In this document: positions 26,552 through 34,787 of the stretch, one piece after another | How the letters are laid out: every line of letters starts with the position of its first letter | How positions within the stretch are numbered: the first letter of the stretch is position 1 | Source: Flavobacteriales bacterium UBA2306 | Lineage (GTDB): Bacteria > Bacteroidota > Bacteroidia > Flavobacteriales > Weeksellaceae | Assembly: GCA_002345565.1 (NCBI GenBank) | Contig: DDVS01000006.1 | Coordinates: 73,235-137,234, forward strand | DNA: 64,000 bases | Direction of reading: 5' to 3' | Position numbers and translations under genes: made by a program | Notes under the pieces: model-generated | The model's input: only the letters and a program-made list of their open reading frames with translations | What the model was told of the DNA's origin: nothing | Database searches by the model: none

Positions 26552-26845
26552 TTATAATTCTAAATTTTCTGGATTTCTTCTGTTGTCCCAGAAAGCTATT
26601 ATTTCTATTGTTTGTTCGGATAGTCTATAGTAGAGAGAAAAATATTTTAAAATAGGAACTTTATAAGTATTGTGAAAATTTGTTGCAATTCCTGAATTTG
26701 GATTTTGTATCAGATAATTTATTTTTCTTTCCACATTTGCAATCAATTTTTTCGAATATGAATTTGATTTATTGTGTTTTGTCCAAAAAACAAGTGTGTT
26801 ATAATAATCTGATTCTGCGTCATCTGACCAAATTACTTTATACAT
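26552..26845 (-). CDS. RelE/ParE-family toxin
   Basis: A 97-residue basic protein of the RelE/ParE superfamily: MYKVIWSDDAESDYYNTLVFW opening, central helix pair, and C-terminal strands VPILKYFSLYYRLSEQTIEIIAFWDNRRNP. Members either cut mRNA on the ribosome (RelE) or poison gyrase (ParE); which applies cannot be told. Its start overlaps the end of the antitoxin gene by 13 bases, the usual TA coupling. Confidence 0.85.
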   Translation of the reverse strand: MYKVIWSDDAESDYYNTLVFWTKHNKSNSYSKKLIANVERKINYLIQNPNSGIATNFHNTYKVPILKYFSLYYRLSEQTIEIIAFWDNRRNPENLEL

Positions 26846-27051
26846 TCTCTTGCTTTTTGACTCACGTCATCATTAGAAGAAAATTTTCCTTCTTTAATAT
26901 CTTTAATTCCCTTTAATATTTTTTCTTTTTGCCAGTCCAGAAGCTCTTCAACTTGTTCTTCACTTTTAAATTTGATTTTCATTTCTTCTAAAAGAGATTT
27001 CAGAATCTGAAGTTGTTTTTGGTTTTCAGGATAAATGATTAGATTTTCCAT
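26833..27051 (-). CDS. Antitoxin of the RelE/ParE pair (DUF2683-like)
   Basis: From ATG 27051 this is a 72-residue acidic, helical protein (NLIIYPENQKQLQILKSLLEEMKIKF), followed by a C-terminal segment with SSNDDVSQKARECIK that probably wraps the toxin. It resembles the small DUF2683-type antitoxins common beside RelE toxins in Bacteroidota. An in-frame start at 27069 adds six residues. It precedes the toxin and likely represses the operon together with it. Confidence 0.75.
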   Translation of the reverse strand: MENLIIYPENQKQLQILKSLLEEMKIKFKSEEQVEELLDWQKEKILKGIKDIKEGKFSSNDDVSQKARECIK

Positions 27052-27077
27052 CAGTTCAATTTTTATCAAAGTTAATA

Positions 27078-27110
27078 AAAAATTCCTTCAATTAAAACTG
27101 AAGGAATTTT
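27078..27110 (-). terminator. Intrinsic terminator of asnS
   Basis: AAAATTCCTTCA and TGAAGGAATTTT form a long stem just after asnS, with Ts on the minus strand. Confidence 0.85.
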
Positions 27111-27131
27111 GACTTTATATTTAATTAATGC

Positions 27132-28580
27132 TTAAAACTCTGCATTTTTTGGTGTTCTTGGGAAAGGAATCACGTCTCTGATGTTCGTCATTCCAGTCAC
27201 GAAAAGAACCAATCTTTCCAAGCCTAAACCAAATCCGGCGTGTGGAACAGAACCGAATTTTCTTGTGTCAAGATACCACCAAAGTTCGTGCTCGTCAACG
27301 TGCATTTCTGCCATTTTTGTTTTCAGAACATCCAATCTGGCTTCTCTTTCAGAACCACCAATGATTTCTCCGATTCCAGGAAAAAGAACGTCCATTGCCG
27401 CAACGGTTTTGTTGTCATCATTCAGTTTCATATAGAACGCTTTGATTTCTTTCGGGTAATCAAACAAAACAACTGGACTTTCAAAATGTTTTTCAACCAG
27501 GAATCTCTCGTGTTCAGACTGCAAATCTGCGCCCCATTCTTCGATTGGATATTGGAATTTTCCTTTTTTGTTTTCTTTAGAATTTAATAAAATTTCAATC
27601 GCTTCTGTATAAGAAACTCTCTTGAAACGCTTTGCAATCACATTTTCCAGCTTTTCGATAAGACCTTCTTTTGCTCTTTCTTTTTCTGGTTTTGATTTTT
27701 GCTCTTCTGCGAAACGGTTGTTCAAGAAATCCAAATCGTCTTTACAGTTATCAAGAATATATTTAATAACATATTTCAAGAAATCCTCCGCCAAATCGAT
27801 GTTGTCTTCTAGATTATTGAAAGCCACTTCCGGCTCAATCATCCAGAATTCGGCTAAGTGACGCGTTGTATTGGAGTTTTCTGCACGGAAAGTCGGTCCG
27901 AAAGTATAAATCCTTCCCAATCCCATTGCTGCAGTTTCGCCTTCCAATTGTCCGGAAACCGTCAGGTTGGTTTTCTTTCCAAAGAAATCCTGAGTAAAAT
28001 CGATTTCTCCGTCTTCTGTTTTTGGAATATTATTAAGGTCAAAGTTGGTAACACCGAAAATTTCGCCAGCTCCTTCTGCATCAGCTCCGGTTATAATCGG
28101 CGTGTTGATGTAGAAAAACTGATTTTGATTGAAGAATTGATGAACCGCAAAACTCACCGCGTGACGCACTCTGAAAACTGCGCCAAACAAATTGGTTCTG
28201 AATCTCAAATGGGCCTGCTCACGCAATTTCTCCAAACTGTGTTTCTTAGGTTGAAGAATAGTTGCCTGCAATTCGTCAAAGAAATTATCTCCAAGAACAG
28301 TGATTTTCTTTGCGATGATTTCTACAGTTTGACCTGCACCTTGGCTTTCTACCACCTCACCTACAACTTTCAAAGACGAAGCAGTATTGATTTTCTTGAT
28401 AGTTTCCTCATCGAAATTTTCAAAATCAACAACGATTTGCAAATTATTAATCGTAGAACCATCATTAAGCGCAATAAAGCGGTTTGCACGAAACGTTCTT
28501 ACCCAGCCTTGCACGGTAATGTCGTGATGTAATACTTTTTTGTAATCTGCCAATAGGTCTTTAATCGTTTGTCTTTTCAT
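27132..28580 (-). CDS. asnS: Asparagine--tRNA ligase
   Basis: From ATG 28580 a 482-residue class IIb aminoacyl-tRNA synthetase. The N-terminal OB-fold anticodon-binding domain has VQGWVRTFRANRFIALNDGS; the catalytic domain has the class II motif 2 FRAENSNTTRHLAEFWMIEPE and motif 3 GFGLGLERLVLF. It loads asparagine onto tRNA-Asn. A longer in-frame start at 28631 would add 17 atypical residues and cross the likely promoter, so it is rejected. Confidence 0.96.
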   Translation of the reverse strand: MKRQTIKDLLADYKKVLHHDITVQGWVRTFRANRFIALNDGSTINNLQIVVDFENFDEETIKKINTASSLKVVGEVVESQGAGQTVEIIAKKITVLGDNFFDELQATILQPKKHSLEKLREQAHLRFRTNLFGAVFRVRHAVSFAVHQFFNQNQFFYINTPIITGADAEGAGEIFGVTNFDLNNIPKTEDGEIDFTQDFFGKKTNLTVSGQLEGETAAMGLGRIYTFGPTFRAENSNTTRHLAEFWMIEPEVAFNNLEDNIDLAEDFLKYVIKYILDNCKDDLDFLNNRFAEEQKSKPEKERAKEGLIEKLENVIAKRFKRVSYTEAIEILLNSKENKKGKFQYPIEEWGADLQSEHERFLVEKHFESPVVLFDYPKEIKAFYMKLNDDNKTVAAMDVLFPGIGEIIGGSEREARLDVLKTKMAEMHVDEHELWWYLDTRKFGSVPHAGFGLGLERLVLFVTGMTNIRDVIPFPRTPKNAEF

Positions 28581-28628
28581 TTTAGTATAAACTTTTAAGA
28601 AAGTTTCTGTTTTAAAATTAAGTGAGTG

Positions 28629-28636
28629 CAAATTTA
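28629..28636 (-). promoter_or_regulatory. -7 element of asnS
   Basis: TAAATTTG on the minus strand fits TAnnTTTG, 48 bases upstream of the asnS ATG; it supports the shorter start. Confidence 0.45.
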
Positions 28637-28687
28637 GGAAAAATCGAGGGAAGTGTTTATATTTATTGATTCAATTATAATGTACAA

Positions 28688-31678
28688 ATGTCACTATTCC
28701 AAAAAACAGTCATTTCAAAATATCTAAAAACTCAAAATACTGAGAATCTTAACCAAAAATGGAATTTGTTCAAAGCGCATTTTCATCATCCTGAAATTCA
28801 GGAGAATATAAGACTTTCCAAAGAGGAACAATACCAAGGCGAGTTTCTCATTGACCTATTTGTAAATATTTTGGGATATACAAAAAATCCTACGCCAGAT
28901 TTTAACCTTACCACAGAATATAAAAATGTAAAAGACAGCAAAAAAGCCGATGGCGCAATCGTTATCAACGGAAAGGTTTCTTCTATTATTGAGCTTAAGG
29001 GCACAAACACCACAGATTTATCCAAAATTGAGGAACAGGCTTTTGGCTACAAAAACAATCAGCCGGATTGTAAATACATCATCACTTCTAATTTTGAGAA
29101 ATTACGATTTTATATTGACAATGCCATTGAGCATTTGGAATTCAATTTATTTGAACTCAGTTTTGAGGAGTTTCAAATACTCTATTTGTGTTTGGCTTAT
29201 GAGAATGTTTCTGTCGATATTCCTGTAAAGATGAAGGCAGAATCTCTAAGTCAGGAAGATGCGATTACCAAAAAACTTTACAAAGATTATTCTGTATTCA
29301 AAAGAGAGTTATTCCACAATCTTACCTGTCTTAATCCCGATTATGAGCCGATTGAGCTATTCAAAAAGTCTCAAAAATTATTGGACCGTTTGCTTTTTCT
29401 TTTCTTCGGAGAAGACCGTGGTTTGCTTCCGCCAAATTCTGTGAGATTGATTTTGGAAGATTGGAAAGCTATAAAAGACCGAGACGAAGATGTCCCATTG
29501 TACAGTAGATTTAAAAAGTATTTTGGTTATCTAAACACGGGTTTTAAAGGGAAACGATACGACGTTTTTGCCTACAACGGCGGACTTTTTAAACCAGATG
29601 AAGTTTTAGACAACATCATCATTGACGATGAACTTCTTTACAAACACAGTTTGAAACTAGCAGATTACGATTTTGCCAGCGAAGTAGATGTGAATATTTT
29701 GGGGCATATTTTCGAAAATTCTTTGAACGAATTGGATGAAGTAAAAGCCCAATTGGAAGGCGCAGAAATTGATAAATCTAAAACCAAACGCAAGAAAGAT
29801 GGTGTTTTTTACACCCCAAAATACATCACGAAATACATTGTAGAAAATACAGTTGGTAAACTTTGCGATGACAAAAAAGCAGAACTTGCCATCGTAGAAG
29901 AAGATTATTTTACCGACAAAAAAAGACAGCAAAAAACCAAAATTGCACTTCTGAAAAAACTGGACGATTACAGAACTTGGTTACACCAAATTACCATCAT
30001 AGATCCAGCTTGTGGAAGTGGGGCATTTCTGAACGAAGCTTTGAATTTTCTGATCAATGAGCACCAATACATTGATGAGTTGGAGGCCAAGCTCACGGGT
30101 TCATCTATTGCTTTCACTTACCATTCCGAAAGTATTTTGGAGAACAATCTTTTTGGCGTAGACCTCAACGAAGAATCTGTAGAAATTGCAAAGCTTTCTC
30201 TGTGGCTACGAACTGCAGAACCCAACAGGAAACTGAATAGCTTGAATGACAACATCAAATGTGGAAATTCTTTGATAGACGATCCCGAAGTTGCAGGCAA
30301 CAAAGCTTTTAATTGGGAACAAGAATTCCCGCAGATTTTTGCGAAAGGCGGATTTGATGTGGTGATTGGAAATCCGCCGTATGTAAGACCTCATAATATT
30401 GCTGATGCCGAAAAGGTTTTTTTATGGGGAAATTATTTTGTTGCATCACAAAAGACAGATTTGTACGCTTTTTTTACTGAAAGAGGAGCATTATTGCTAA
30501 AAGAAAATGGCACGCTTGGATATATTATGCCTAAAACGTGGATGAGTATTCATTCATTTTTTAAGCTTCGACAGTTTATTTTAGAAAGGTATAATATTAA
30601 TGAAATAGGAATTTTACCAAATAAAGTTTTTGAAGATGCTACTGTGGAAACAGCCATAATTATTTTTGAGAATAAACCAAATACAAAATTTTTTGAATTT
30701 GTAGATGTGATTGAAAATAAAGCTTTAAGACAAGAAAATCAATTAGATATTTTAAAAAGTAATAATTTAAACATTAATGAGAATGTACAAAAAGACATTG
30801 GTGAGTTTAGATATTTGGGTGATATTACAGATGTAATTGTTGGGATAGCAACAGGCGATGACAAAAAATATTGCAGATTTGAAAAATTGACAAACATTGA
30901 CAAACCTGCAATCAGAGGAGCTAATATTTCAAGATACAATATTAATTATACAGGAGAATACTTATGGTATGATACTCAAGAAATGGTTAGAGATAGCAAC
31001 TTAAAACCAAAAAGCACTTTGAAAGGTGGTGGATTATTATGTAGTCCAAAAAAGCCTTCGGATTTTGAAATTCCGGAAAAAATTGTAATGCAAAGAATTT
31101 CAAAGAAAATAATTGCCTCTTTAGATACCAATCAATATTATGCACATACATCAGTTGTCATTTTAAAGCCAAAAGCAGATAATCTTTTCAGAAATAAATA
31201 TGTTCTGGCAATATTAAATTCATCTTATATAAATTTTTGGTTAAAAACTAATAGTTCAAATGTGTCAATAAATGTTGGAACCGTAAAAAATATACCAATA
31301 AAAATTGAAACTATTGAGAATCAAAATGTGTATGAAAACAATGTGGATTTAATGCTATCCCTCAACAAAGAATTACAAGAAATTTCAGCCAAATTCCAAA
31401 GAACCTGTGAAAGAAAATTTGAAAATCTAAACCAAAACAAAAAACTGCAAGACTGGTACAAACTCTCGTATGCAGATTTCATCAAGGAACTCACCAAACA
31501 AAAAATAAAACTCAGCCTTTCCGAAGAAGCAGATTGGGCAGATTATTTTGACCAAGAGAAAAGTAAAGCTTTAGAGATACAATCTAAAATAGAAAGTACA
31601 GATAAGGAAATAGACCAGATGGTTTATGAACTTTATGGCTTGAGCGAGGAGGAAATTGCCATTGTAGAAAACAGTTGA
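28688..31678 (+). CDS. Type IIG restriction-modification enzyme (Eco57I-like, single chain)
   Basis: A 996-residue fused endonuclease/adenine-N6 methyltransferase. The N-terminal PD-(D/E)XK nuclease has E51, D88 and E102-x-K104 in KADGAIVINGKVSSIIELKG. The gamma-class methyltransferase has motif I DPACGSGAFLNEAL near residue 439 and motif IV NPPY near 561. A TaqI-like target-recognition domain fills about 600-900. One chain should cut DNA at a distance from, and methylate, the same site; the site is unknown. It needs no separate specificity subunit, and none is nearby. It is divergent from asnS. Confidence 0.9.
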   Translation: MSLFQKTVISKYLKTQNTENLNQKWNLFKAHFHHPEIQENIRLSKEEQYQGEFLIDLFVNILGYTKNPTPDFNLTTEYKNVKDSKKADGAIVINGKVSSIIELKGTNTTDLSKIEEQAFGYKNNQPDCKYIITSNFEKLRFYIDNAIEHLEFNLFELSFEEFQILYLCLAYENVSVDIPVKMKAESLSQEDAITKKLYKDYSVFKRELFHNLTCLNPDYEPIELFKKSQKLLDRLLFLFFGEDRGLLPPNSVRLILEDWKAIKDRDEDVPLYSRFKKYFGYLNTGFKGKRYDVFAYNGGLFKPDEVLDNIIIDDELLYKHSLKLADYDFASEVDVNILGHIFENSLNELDEVKAQLEGAEIDKSKTKRKKDGVFYTPKYITKYIVENTVGKLCDDKKAELAIVEEDYFTDKKRQQKTKIALLKKLDDYRTWLHQITIIDPACGSGAFLNEALNFLINEHQYIDELEAKLTGSSIAFTYHSESILENNLFGVDLNEESVEIAKLSLWLRTAEPNRKLNSLNDNIKCGNSLIDDPEVAGNKAFNWEQEFPQIFAKGGFDVVIGNPPYVRPHNIADAEKVFLWGNYFVASQKTDLYAFFTERGALLLKENGTLGYIMPKTWMSIHSFFKLRQFILERYNINEIGILPNKVFEDATVETAIIIFENKPNTKFFEFVDVIENKALRQENQLDILKSNNLNINENVQKDIGEFRYLGDITDVIVGIATGDDKKYCRFEKLTNIDKPAIRGANISRYNINYTGEYLWYDTQEMVRDSNLKPKSTLKGGGLLCSPKKPSDFEIPEKIVMQRISKKIIASLDTNQYYAHTSVVILKPKADNLFRNKYVLAILNSSYINFWLKTNSSNVSINVGTVKNIPIKIETIENQNVYENNVDLMLSLNKELQEISAKFQRTCERKFENLNQNKKLQDWYKLSYADFIKELTKQKIKLSLSEEADWADYFDQEKSKALEIQSKIESTDKEIDQMVYELYGLSEEEIAIVENS

Positions 31679-31688
31679 GTTTTCATCT

Positions 31689-32231
31689 TTACTCATCTTT
31701 CTTAGAAGGAATCAAGAAAACATCCATCAAACCTTCTGGTAAAAACATTTGGATAAATTTCTCTTCACGATTCACTTCCAGAATCCAGTCTTTGATAATC
31801 GGAATGATAATTTCTTTTCCGGCAAGGTCCAGAATGAAATAATTCTGCGCCGTCTGGTCATTAATAGAAACAATATTGCCGCAAGTTTTTCCGTCAGCTT
31901 CACGGATTTCAAAACCGATCACTTCGTGATAGTAGAATTTTTTGCCAGTCAATGGAGGAAGCGTAGAAAGCGGAAGATAAACACCTTTTCCAAGCGATTG
32001 ATTCACCAACGCTTCGGAAGAATTTTTGAAAGAAATAATTTTGGTGTCAGCTTTGGACCAGGATTGTTTTTCCACAAAAAAAGGAACAAGCAATCCGTTG
32101 ACTTCCACAAAAATCGATTCCAATTTGTTGTACATTTCTGGCTGATCTGTATCCAATTTTAGGACAACGTTGCCTTGCAGTCCGTGAGTTCTGGTAATTG
32201 TTCCTAAAAAATAGCAGTCTTCTTTTCTCAT
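31689..32231 (-). CDS. rimM: Ribosome maturation factor RimM
   Basis: A 180-residue protein with the N-terminal RimM domain (CYFLGTITRTHGLQGNVVLKLDTD) and a PRC-barrel C-terminus (VIGFEIREADGKTCGNIVSIND...IIPIIKDWILEVN). It aids maturation of the 30S head and binds S19. It follows rpsP on the same strand, the widely conserved order, but trmD, its usual neighbour, lies 4 kb upstream here. Confidence 0.93.
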   Translation of the reverse strand: MRKEDCYFLGTITRTHGLQGNVVLKLDTDQPEMYNKLESIFVEVNGLLVPFFVEKQSWSKADTKIISFKNSSEALVNQSLGKGVYLPLSTLPPLTGKKFYYHEVIGFEIREADGKTCGNIVSINDQTAQNYFILDLAGKEIIIPIIKDWILEVNREEKFIQMFLPEGLMDVFLIPSKKDE

Positions 32232-32336
32232 TATTTCAAAAATTAATTTTCTTCCTTTCCTTAGTCCTAAAGATAGGAACAGTAATTAATTTGCTCCCTT
32301 TAAGGTTGGGGAAACCAATTGATTTTTTATTTAAAC

Positions 32337-32367
32337 AACAAAGACACGAAAATCTCGTGTCTTTGTT
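32337..32367 (-). terminator. Hairpin between rpsP and rimM
   Basis: AACAAAGACACGA and TCGTGTCTTTGTT form a 13-base-pair stem downstream of rpsP. The minus-strand tail lacks a clean T-run, so it may be a partial terminator or mRNA-end hairpin that reduces rimM relative to rpsP. Confidence 0.6.
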
Positions 32368-32387
32368 TTGTATCTTTTTGTAAAGAA

Positions 32388-32960
32388 TTAAGCCTGAGTT
32401 TCTTCAGTTCCTTCTGCTTCAGCAGTTGGCTCTTCAGTAGCAGCTTCTTCTGTTGCAACTTCCTCAGCAGGAGCGTTAGCAGCTTCTTCAGCAGCCTTTG
32501 CATCAGCTTCTGCTTTCGCAGCAGCATCAATTCTTGCTTGGTTTACTTTAGCTTCAGCTTCCAGAGCTGCTTTTTTAGCATCAGCTTTAGCAGTTGATAA
32601 ACCTTCAACTTTACCTTGAACTTTAGCATCTTTAGCCTCAACCCAAGCAGCGAATCTCTTCTCAGCTTCAGCTTCGTCAAAAGCACCTTTAGCAACACCA
32701 CCTTGAAGGTGTTTTTTGTACAAAGCACCTTTGTAAGAAAGGATAGCTCTCGCAGTATCAGTTGGCTGAGCACCGTTGTTTAACCACTTTACAGCAGAAT
32801 CAACGTTCAAGTCAATCGTTGCAGGGTTAGTAATTGGGTTGTAAGTTCCTAGTTTCTCGATGAATCTACCATCTCTTCTAGCTCTAGAATCTGCAACCAC
32901 GATGTGGAAAAAAGGTTTCCCTTTTGATCCGTGTCTTTGTAATCTGATTTTTACTGACAT
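32388..32960 (-). CDS. rpsP: 30S ribosomal protein S16 with long C-terminal extension
   Basis: A 190-residue S16, twice the usual 80-90. The first 85 residues are canonical (VKIRLQRHGSKGKPFFHIVVADSRARRDGRFIEKLGTYNP). From about residue 105 a low-complexity Ala/Lys/Glu extension begins, coiled-coil-like at first, then very acidic and Ala/Glu/Thr-rich to the end. Extended S16 proteins occur in Bacteroidota; the tail's role is unknown. A good promoter lies 47-76 bases upstream. Confidence 0.95.
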   Translation of the reverse strand: MSVKIRLQRHGSKGKPFFHIVVADSRARRDGRFIEKLGTYNPITNPATIDLNVDSAVKWLNNGAQPTDTARAILSYKGALYKKHLQGGVAKGAFDEAEAEKRFAAWVEAKDAKVQGKVEGLSTAKADAKKAALEAEAKVNQARIDAAAKAEADAKAAEEAANAPAEEVATEEAATEEPTAEAEGTEETQA

Positions 32961-33006
32961 AAATTTAAAATTTGTGGGAACACGTCCCGGTTAAATATTT
33001 AGTGCG

Positions 33007-33036
33007 CAAAGATAAGAAAATATTTCAATGTAACAA
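33007..33036 (-). promoter_or_regulatory. Promoter of rpsP
   Basis: On the minus strand TTG (33036-33034), 19 bases, then TATCTTTG (33014-33007): full match to the Bacteroidota consensus. The predicted leader of about 40 nt carries a GGGACGTGTTCCC hairpin. Confidence 0.7.
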
Positions 33037-33116
33037 TTTGAAAATCTAATAATTTACCAATCCAAAAAAGAAAACTTCTCCGACTCTCAAACACGCAAAC
33101 TCTCAGACCAAATTTT

Positions 33117-33238
33117 AGGAGCCGGGAGCCTGCTTGAAGTTTATGCTGAGCGGAGTCGAAGTGTTGCAATCTTTTTTGCCACACTTTTTGTCAGGCTGAG
33201 GTTCTCGAAGTCCAAGCAAAAAAGGATTTCCACTGCAA
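33117..33238. repeat. Dispersed repeat, copy A
   Basis: Shares with copy B (63884-63980) the blocks AGGAGCCgGGAgCCTGCTT, CAATCTTTTTTGC and GCAAAAAAGGATTTCCACTGCAA in the same order. The CAATCTTTTTTGC and GCAAAAAAGGATT blocks are mutually complementary and could form a hairpin. The middle of copy A holds a GAGCGGAGTCGAAG motif absent from copy B. No ORF. The rest of the 33037-33466 gene-free stretch holds only the short repeats listed separately. Confidence 0.6.
33146..33164 (+). repeat. CTGAGCGGAGTCGAAG repeat, unit 1
   Basis: CTGAGCGGAGTCGAAGTGT is identical to 33392-33410 (unit 2), inside a gene-free stretch; a diverged relative (GGCTGAGGTTCTCGAAG) is at 33194-33210. Confidence 0.6.
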
Positions 33239-33391
33239 AACAAAGTTTAGATGAATCAAATAAAAAAATAAAAATATTGAGTCAATCAGAGCTAAGGATT
33301 TAGTCTGTGATAGAAAATTTTGTCTTTTAAATCCAGCAATTACTCAACGAATATCATCACAAATAAAAAAGTTAGTATTAGAAATGTCACA

Positions 33392-33410
33392 CTGAGCGGA
33401 GTCGAAGTGT
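33392..33410 (+). repeat. CTGAGCGGAGTCGAAG repeat, unit 2
   Basis: Identical 19-mer to 33146-33164. From general recollection this GC-rich motif is a frequent intergenic REP-like sequence in Bacteroidota. Confidence 0.6.
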
Positions 33411-33434
33411 CTTTAATTACTTTTTTCAATATCT

Positions 33435-33454
33435 CTTTTGTGACTTTTGTGGTT
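33435..33454 (+). repeat. CTTTTGTGACTTTTGTGGTT repeat
   Basis: Same 20-mer as at 41352-41371, and the complement of 41239-41258. It lies just past the end of the photolyase gene. Confidence 0.6.
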
Positions 33455-33466
33455 TGAAAAAAGATT

Positions 33467-34759
33467 TCAGTTCAAACCTTTCTTGTAAGTTTCCAAAGCT
33501 CTTTCCCTCGCAAATTTGTGTTCTACAATTCTGTTTTCAAGAATATCCTTTTCAAAATCAGGATTCCATTTTCGGATAAATTTCAAATCTTTATCAAATT
33601 TTTTCGTCTGCTCGTCCGGATTGAAAACTCTGAAATAAGGTGCCGCATCGCAACCGCACCCAGCTGCCCATTGCCAGTTTCCATTGTTTGCAGAAAGATC
33701 ATAATCCAACAATTTCTTAGCAAAATAAGCTTCGCCCCAACGCCAGTCTATCAAAAGATGTTTGGTTAGGAAACTTGCGACAACCATTCGGATTCTGTTG
33801 TGCATTTGTCCGGTTTGGTTTAGTTGGCGCATTCCTGCATCTACGATGGGATAACCGGTTTCACCATTGCACCATTTTTCAAATTCGGCTTCGTTGTTTC
33901 TCCAAGCAATATTTTCGTATTTTTCTTTGAAACAATAATTAACCACTTTCGGAAAATGAAAAAGAATTTGCATAAAGAATTCTCTCCAAATTAATTCATT
34001 CAGCCAAGTTTCATTGTGATTCAAAGCAAATTTCACACATTTTCGAATCGAAATCGTTCCAAATCTCAGCGCAATTCCCAAATGTGTGGTCGCATCCAAA
34101 GCAGGAAAATCTCTCGTTTTATCGTAAACATCAATAATTTTTGATTCCAAGCTTGGTTCTTCAAAATTAAAATCCGTTTTCTCAAATCCGATTTCCTTGA
34201 GACTTAATATTTTTTTGGAAGGTAATTTTAGAAATTGTTCTTTATTAATTCTTACAGATTTGTAATCGTCTTCTGTTAGTATTTTTTTCCATTTACTGGA
34301 GAAAGGTGTGTAAACTGTGTAAGGCTCGCCGTTGTCTTTTATGACATCACTTTTTTCAAAAATAACTTGGTCTTTAAAATCAAGAAATTCAATATCTTTT
34401 GAATTGAGAAAATCCTTAACCTCATCATCTCTTTTGATTGCCGAAGGTTCATAATCCCGATTACAATAAACCGCTTTGATATCATAATCTTTCTGCAATT
34501 GTTTGAAAATCTCCAAAGGTTTTCCATAGAAAGTCAAAAGATTACTTTCAAAGTCTTTCAGTTCCTGATTGATTTTTTCCAATGCCTGATGAATGTAATC
34601 AACACGTCGGTCGTATTTATCTTCAAGATGGTCGAGAATATCTCTATCAAAAATAAAAATGGGAATCACTTTCTCATCAGATTTCAAAGCTTCGGACAAA
34701 CCTTTGTTGTCATCTAAGCGTAAATCACGACGAAACCAGTAGATTGAAGTTTTTTGCAT
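33467..34759 (-). CDS. phr: Deoxyribodipyrimidine photo-lyase (class I CPD photolyase)
   Basis: From ATG 34759 a 430-residue flavoprotein. The N-terminal alpha/beta antenna domain opens IYWFRRDLRLDDNKGL; the FAD domain carries GETGYPIVDAGMRQLNQTGQMHNRIRMV, WRWGEAYFAKKLLDYDLSANNGNWQW and the C-terminal YFRVFNPDEQTKKFD. It repairs UV-made cyclobutane pyrimidine dimers using blue light. The pattern is a photolyase rather than a DASH cryptochrome. It follows the nitroreductase gene by 28 bases, so the two are probably co-transcribed. An in-frame start at 34777 adds six unlikely residues. Confidence 0.92.
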   Translation of the reverse strand: MQKTSIYWFRRDLRLDDNKGLSEALKSDEKVIPIFIFDRDILDHLEDKYDRRVDYIHQALEKINQELKDFESNLLTFYGKPLEIFKQLQKDYDIKAVYCNRDYEPSAIKRDDEVKDFLNSKDIEFLDFKDQVIFEKSDVIKDNGEPYTVYTPFSSKWKKILTEDDYKSVRINKEQFLKLPSKKILSLKEIGFEKTDFNFEEPSLESKIIDVYDKTRDFPALDATTHLGIALRFGTISIRKCVKFALNHNETWLNELIWREFFMQILFHFPKVVNYCFKEKYENIAWRNNEAEFEKWCNGETGYPIVDAGMRQLNQTGQMHNRIRMVVASFLTKHLLIDWRWGEAYFAKKLLDYDLSANNGNWQWAAGCGCDAAPYFRVFNPDEQTKKFDKDLKFIRKWNPDFEKDILENRIVEHKFARERALETYKKGLN

Positions 34760-34787
34760 TGATAATTTTATAATCAATCAGTAAAAA

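Noticed and set aside
27858..28532. 224-codon plus-strand reading frame
   Set aside because: Complement of asnS, an essential gene with full class II synthetase motifs.
28688..31678. A wider defence island (BREX, DISARM or similar) around the type IIG enzyme
   Set aside because: Neighbours are asnS and rimM, with no other defence genes within several kilobases; the enzyme itself combines cutting and methylation.
32319..32597. Ser/Phe/Cys-rich frame and Leu/Lys-rich frame over rpsP
   Set aside because: Shadows of the low-complexity tail of S16.
33037..33466. Possible CRISPR array in the repeat-rich stretch
   Set aside because: Repeats are few, unequally spaced and of different families; there are no regular spacers and no cas genes.
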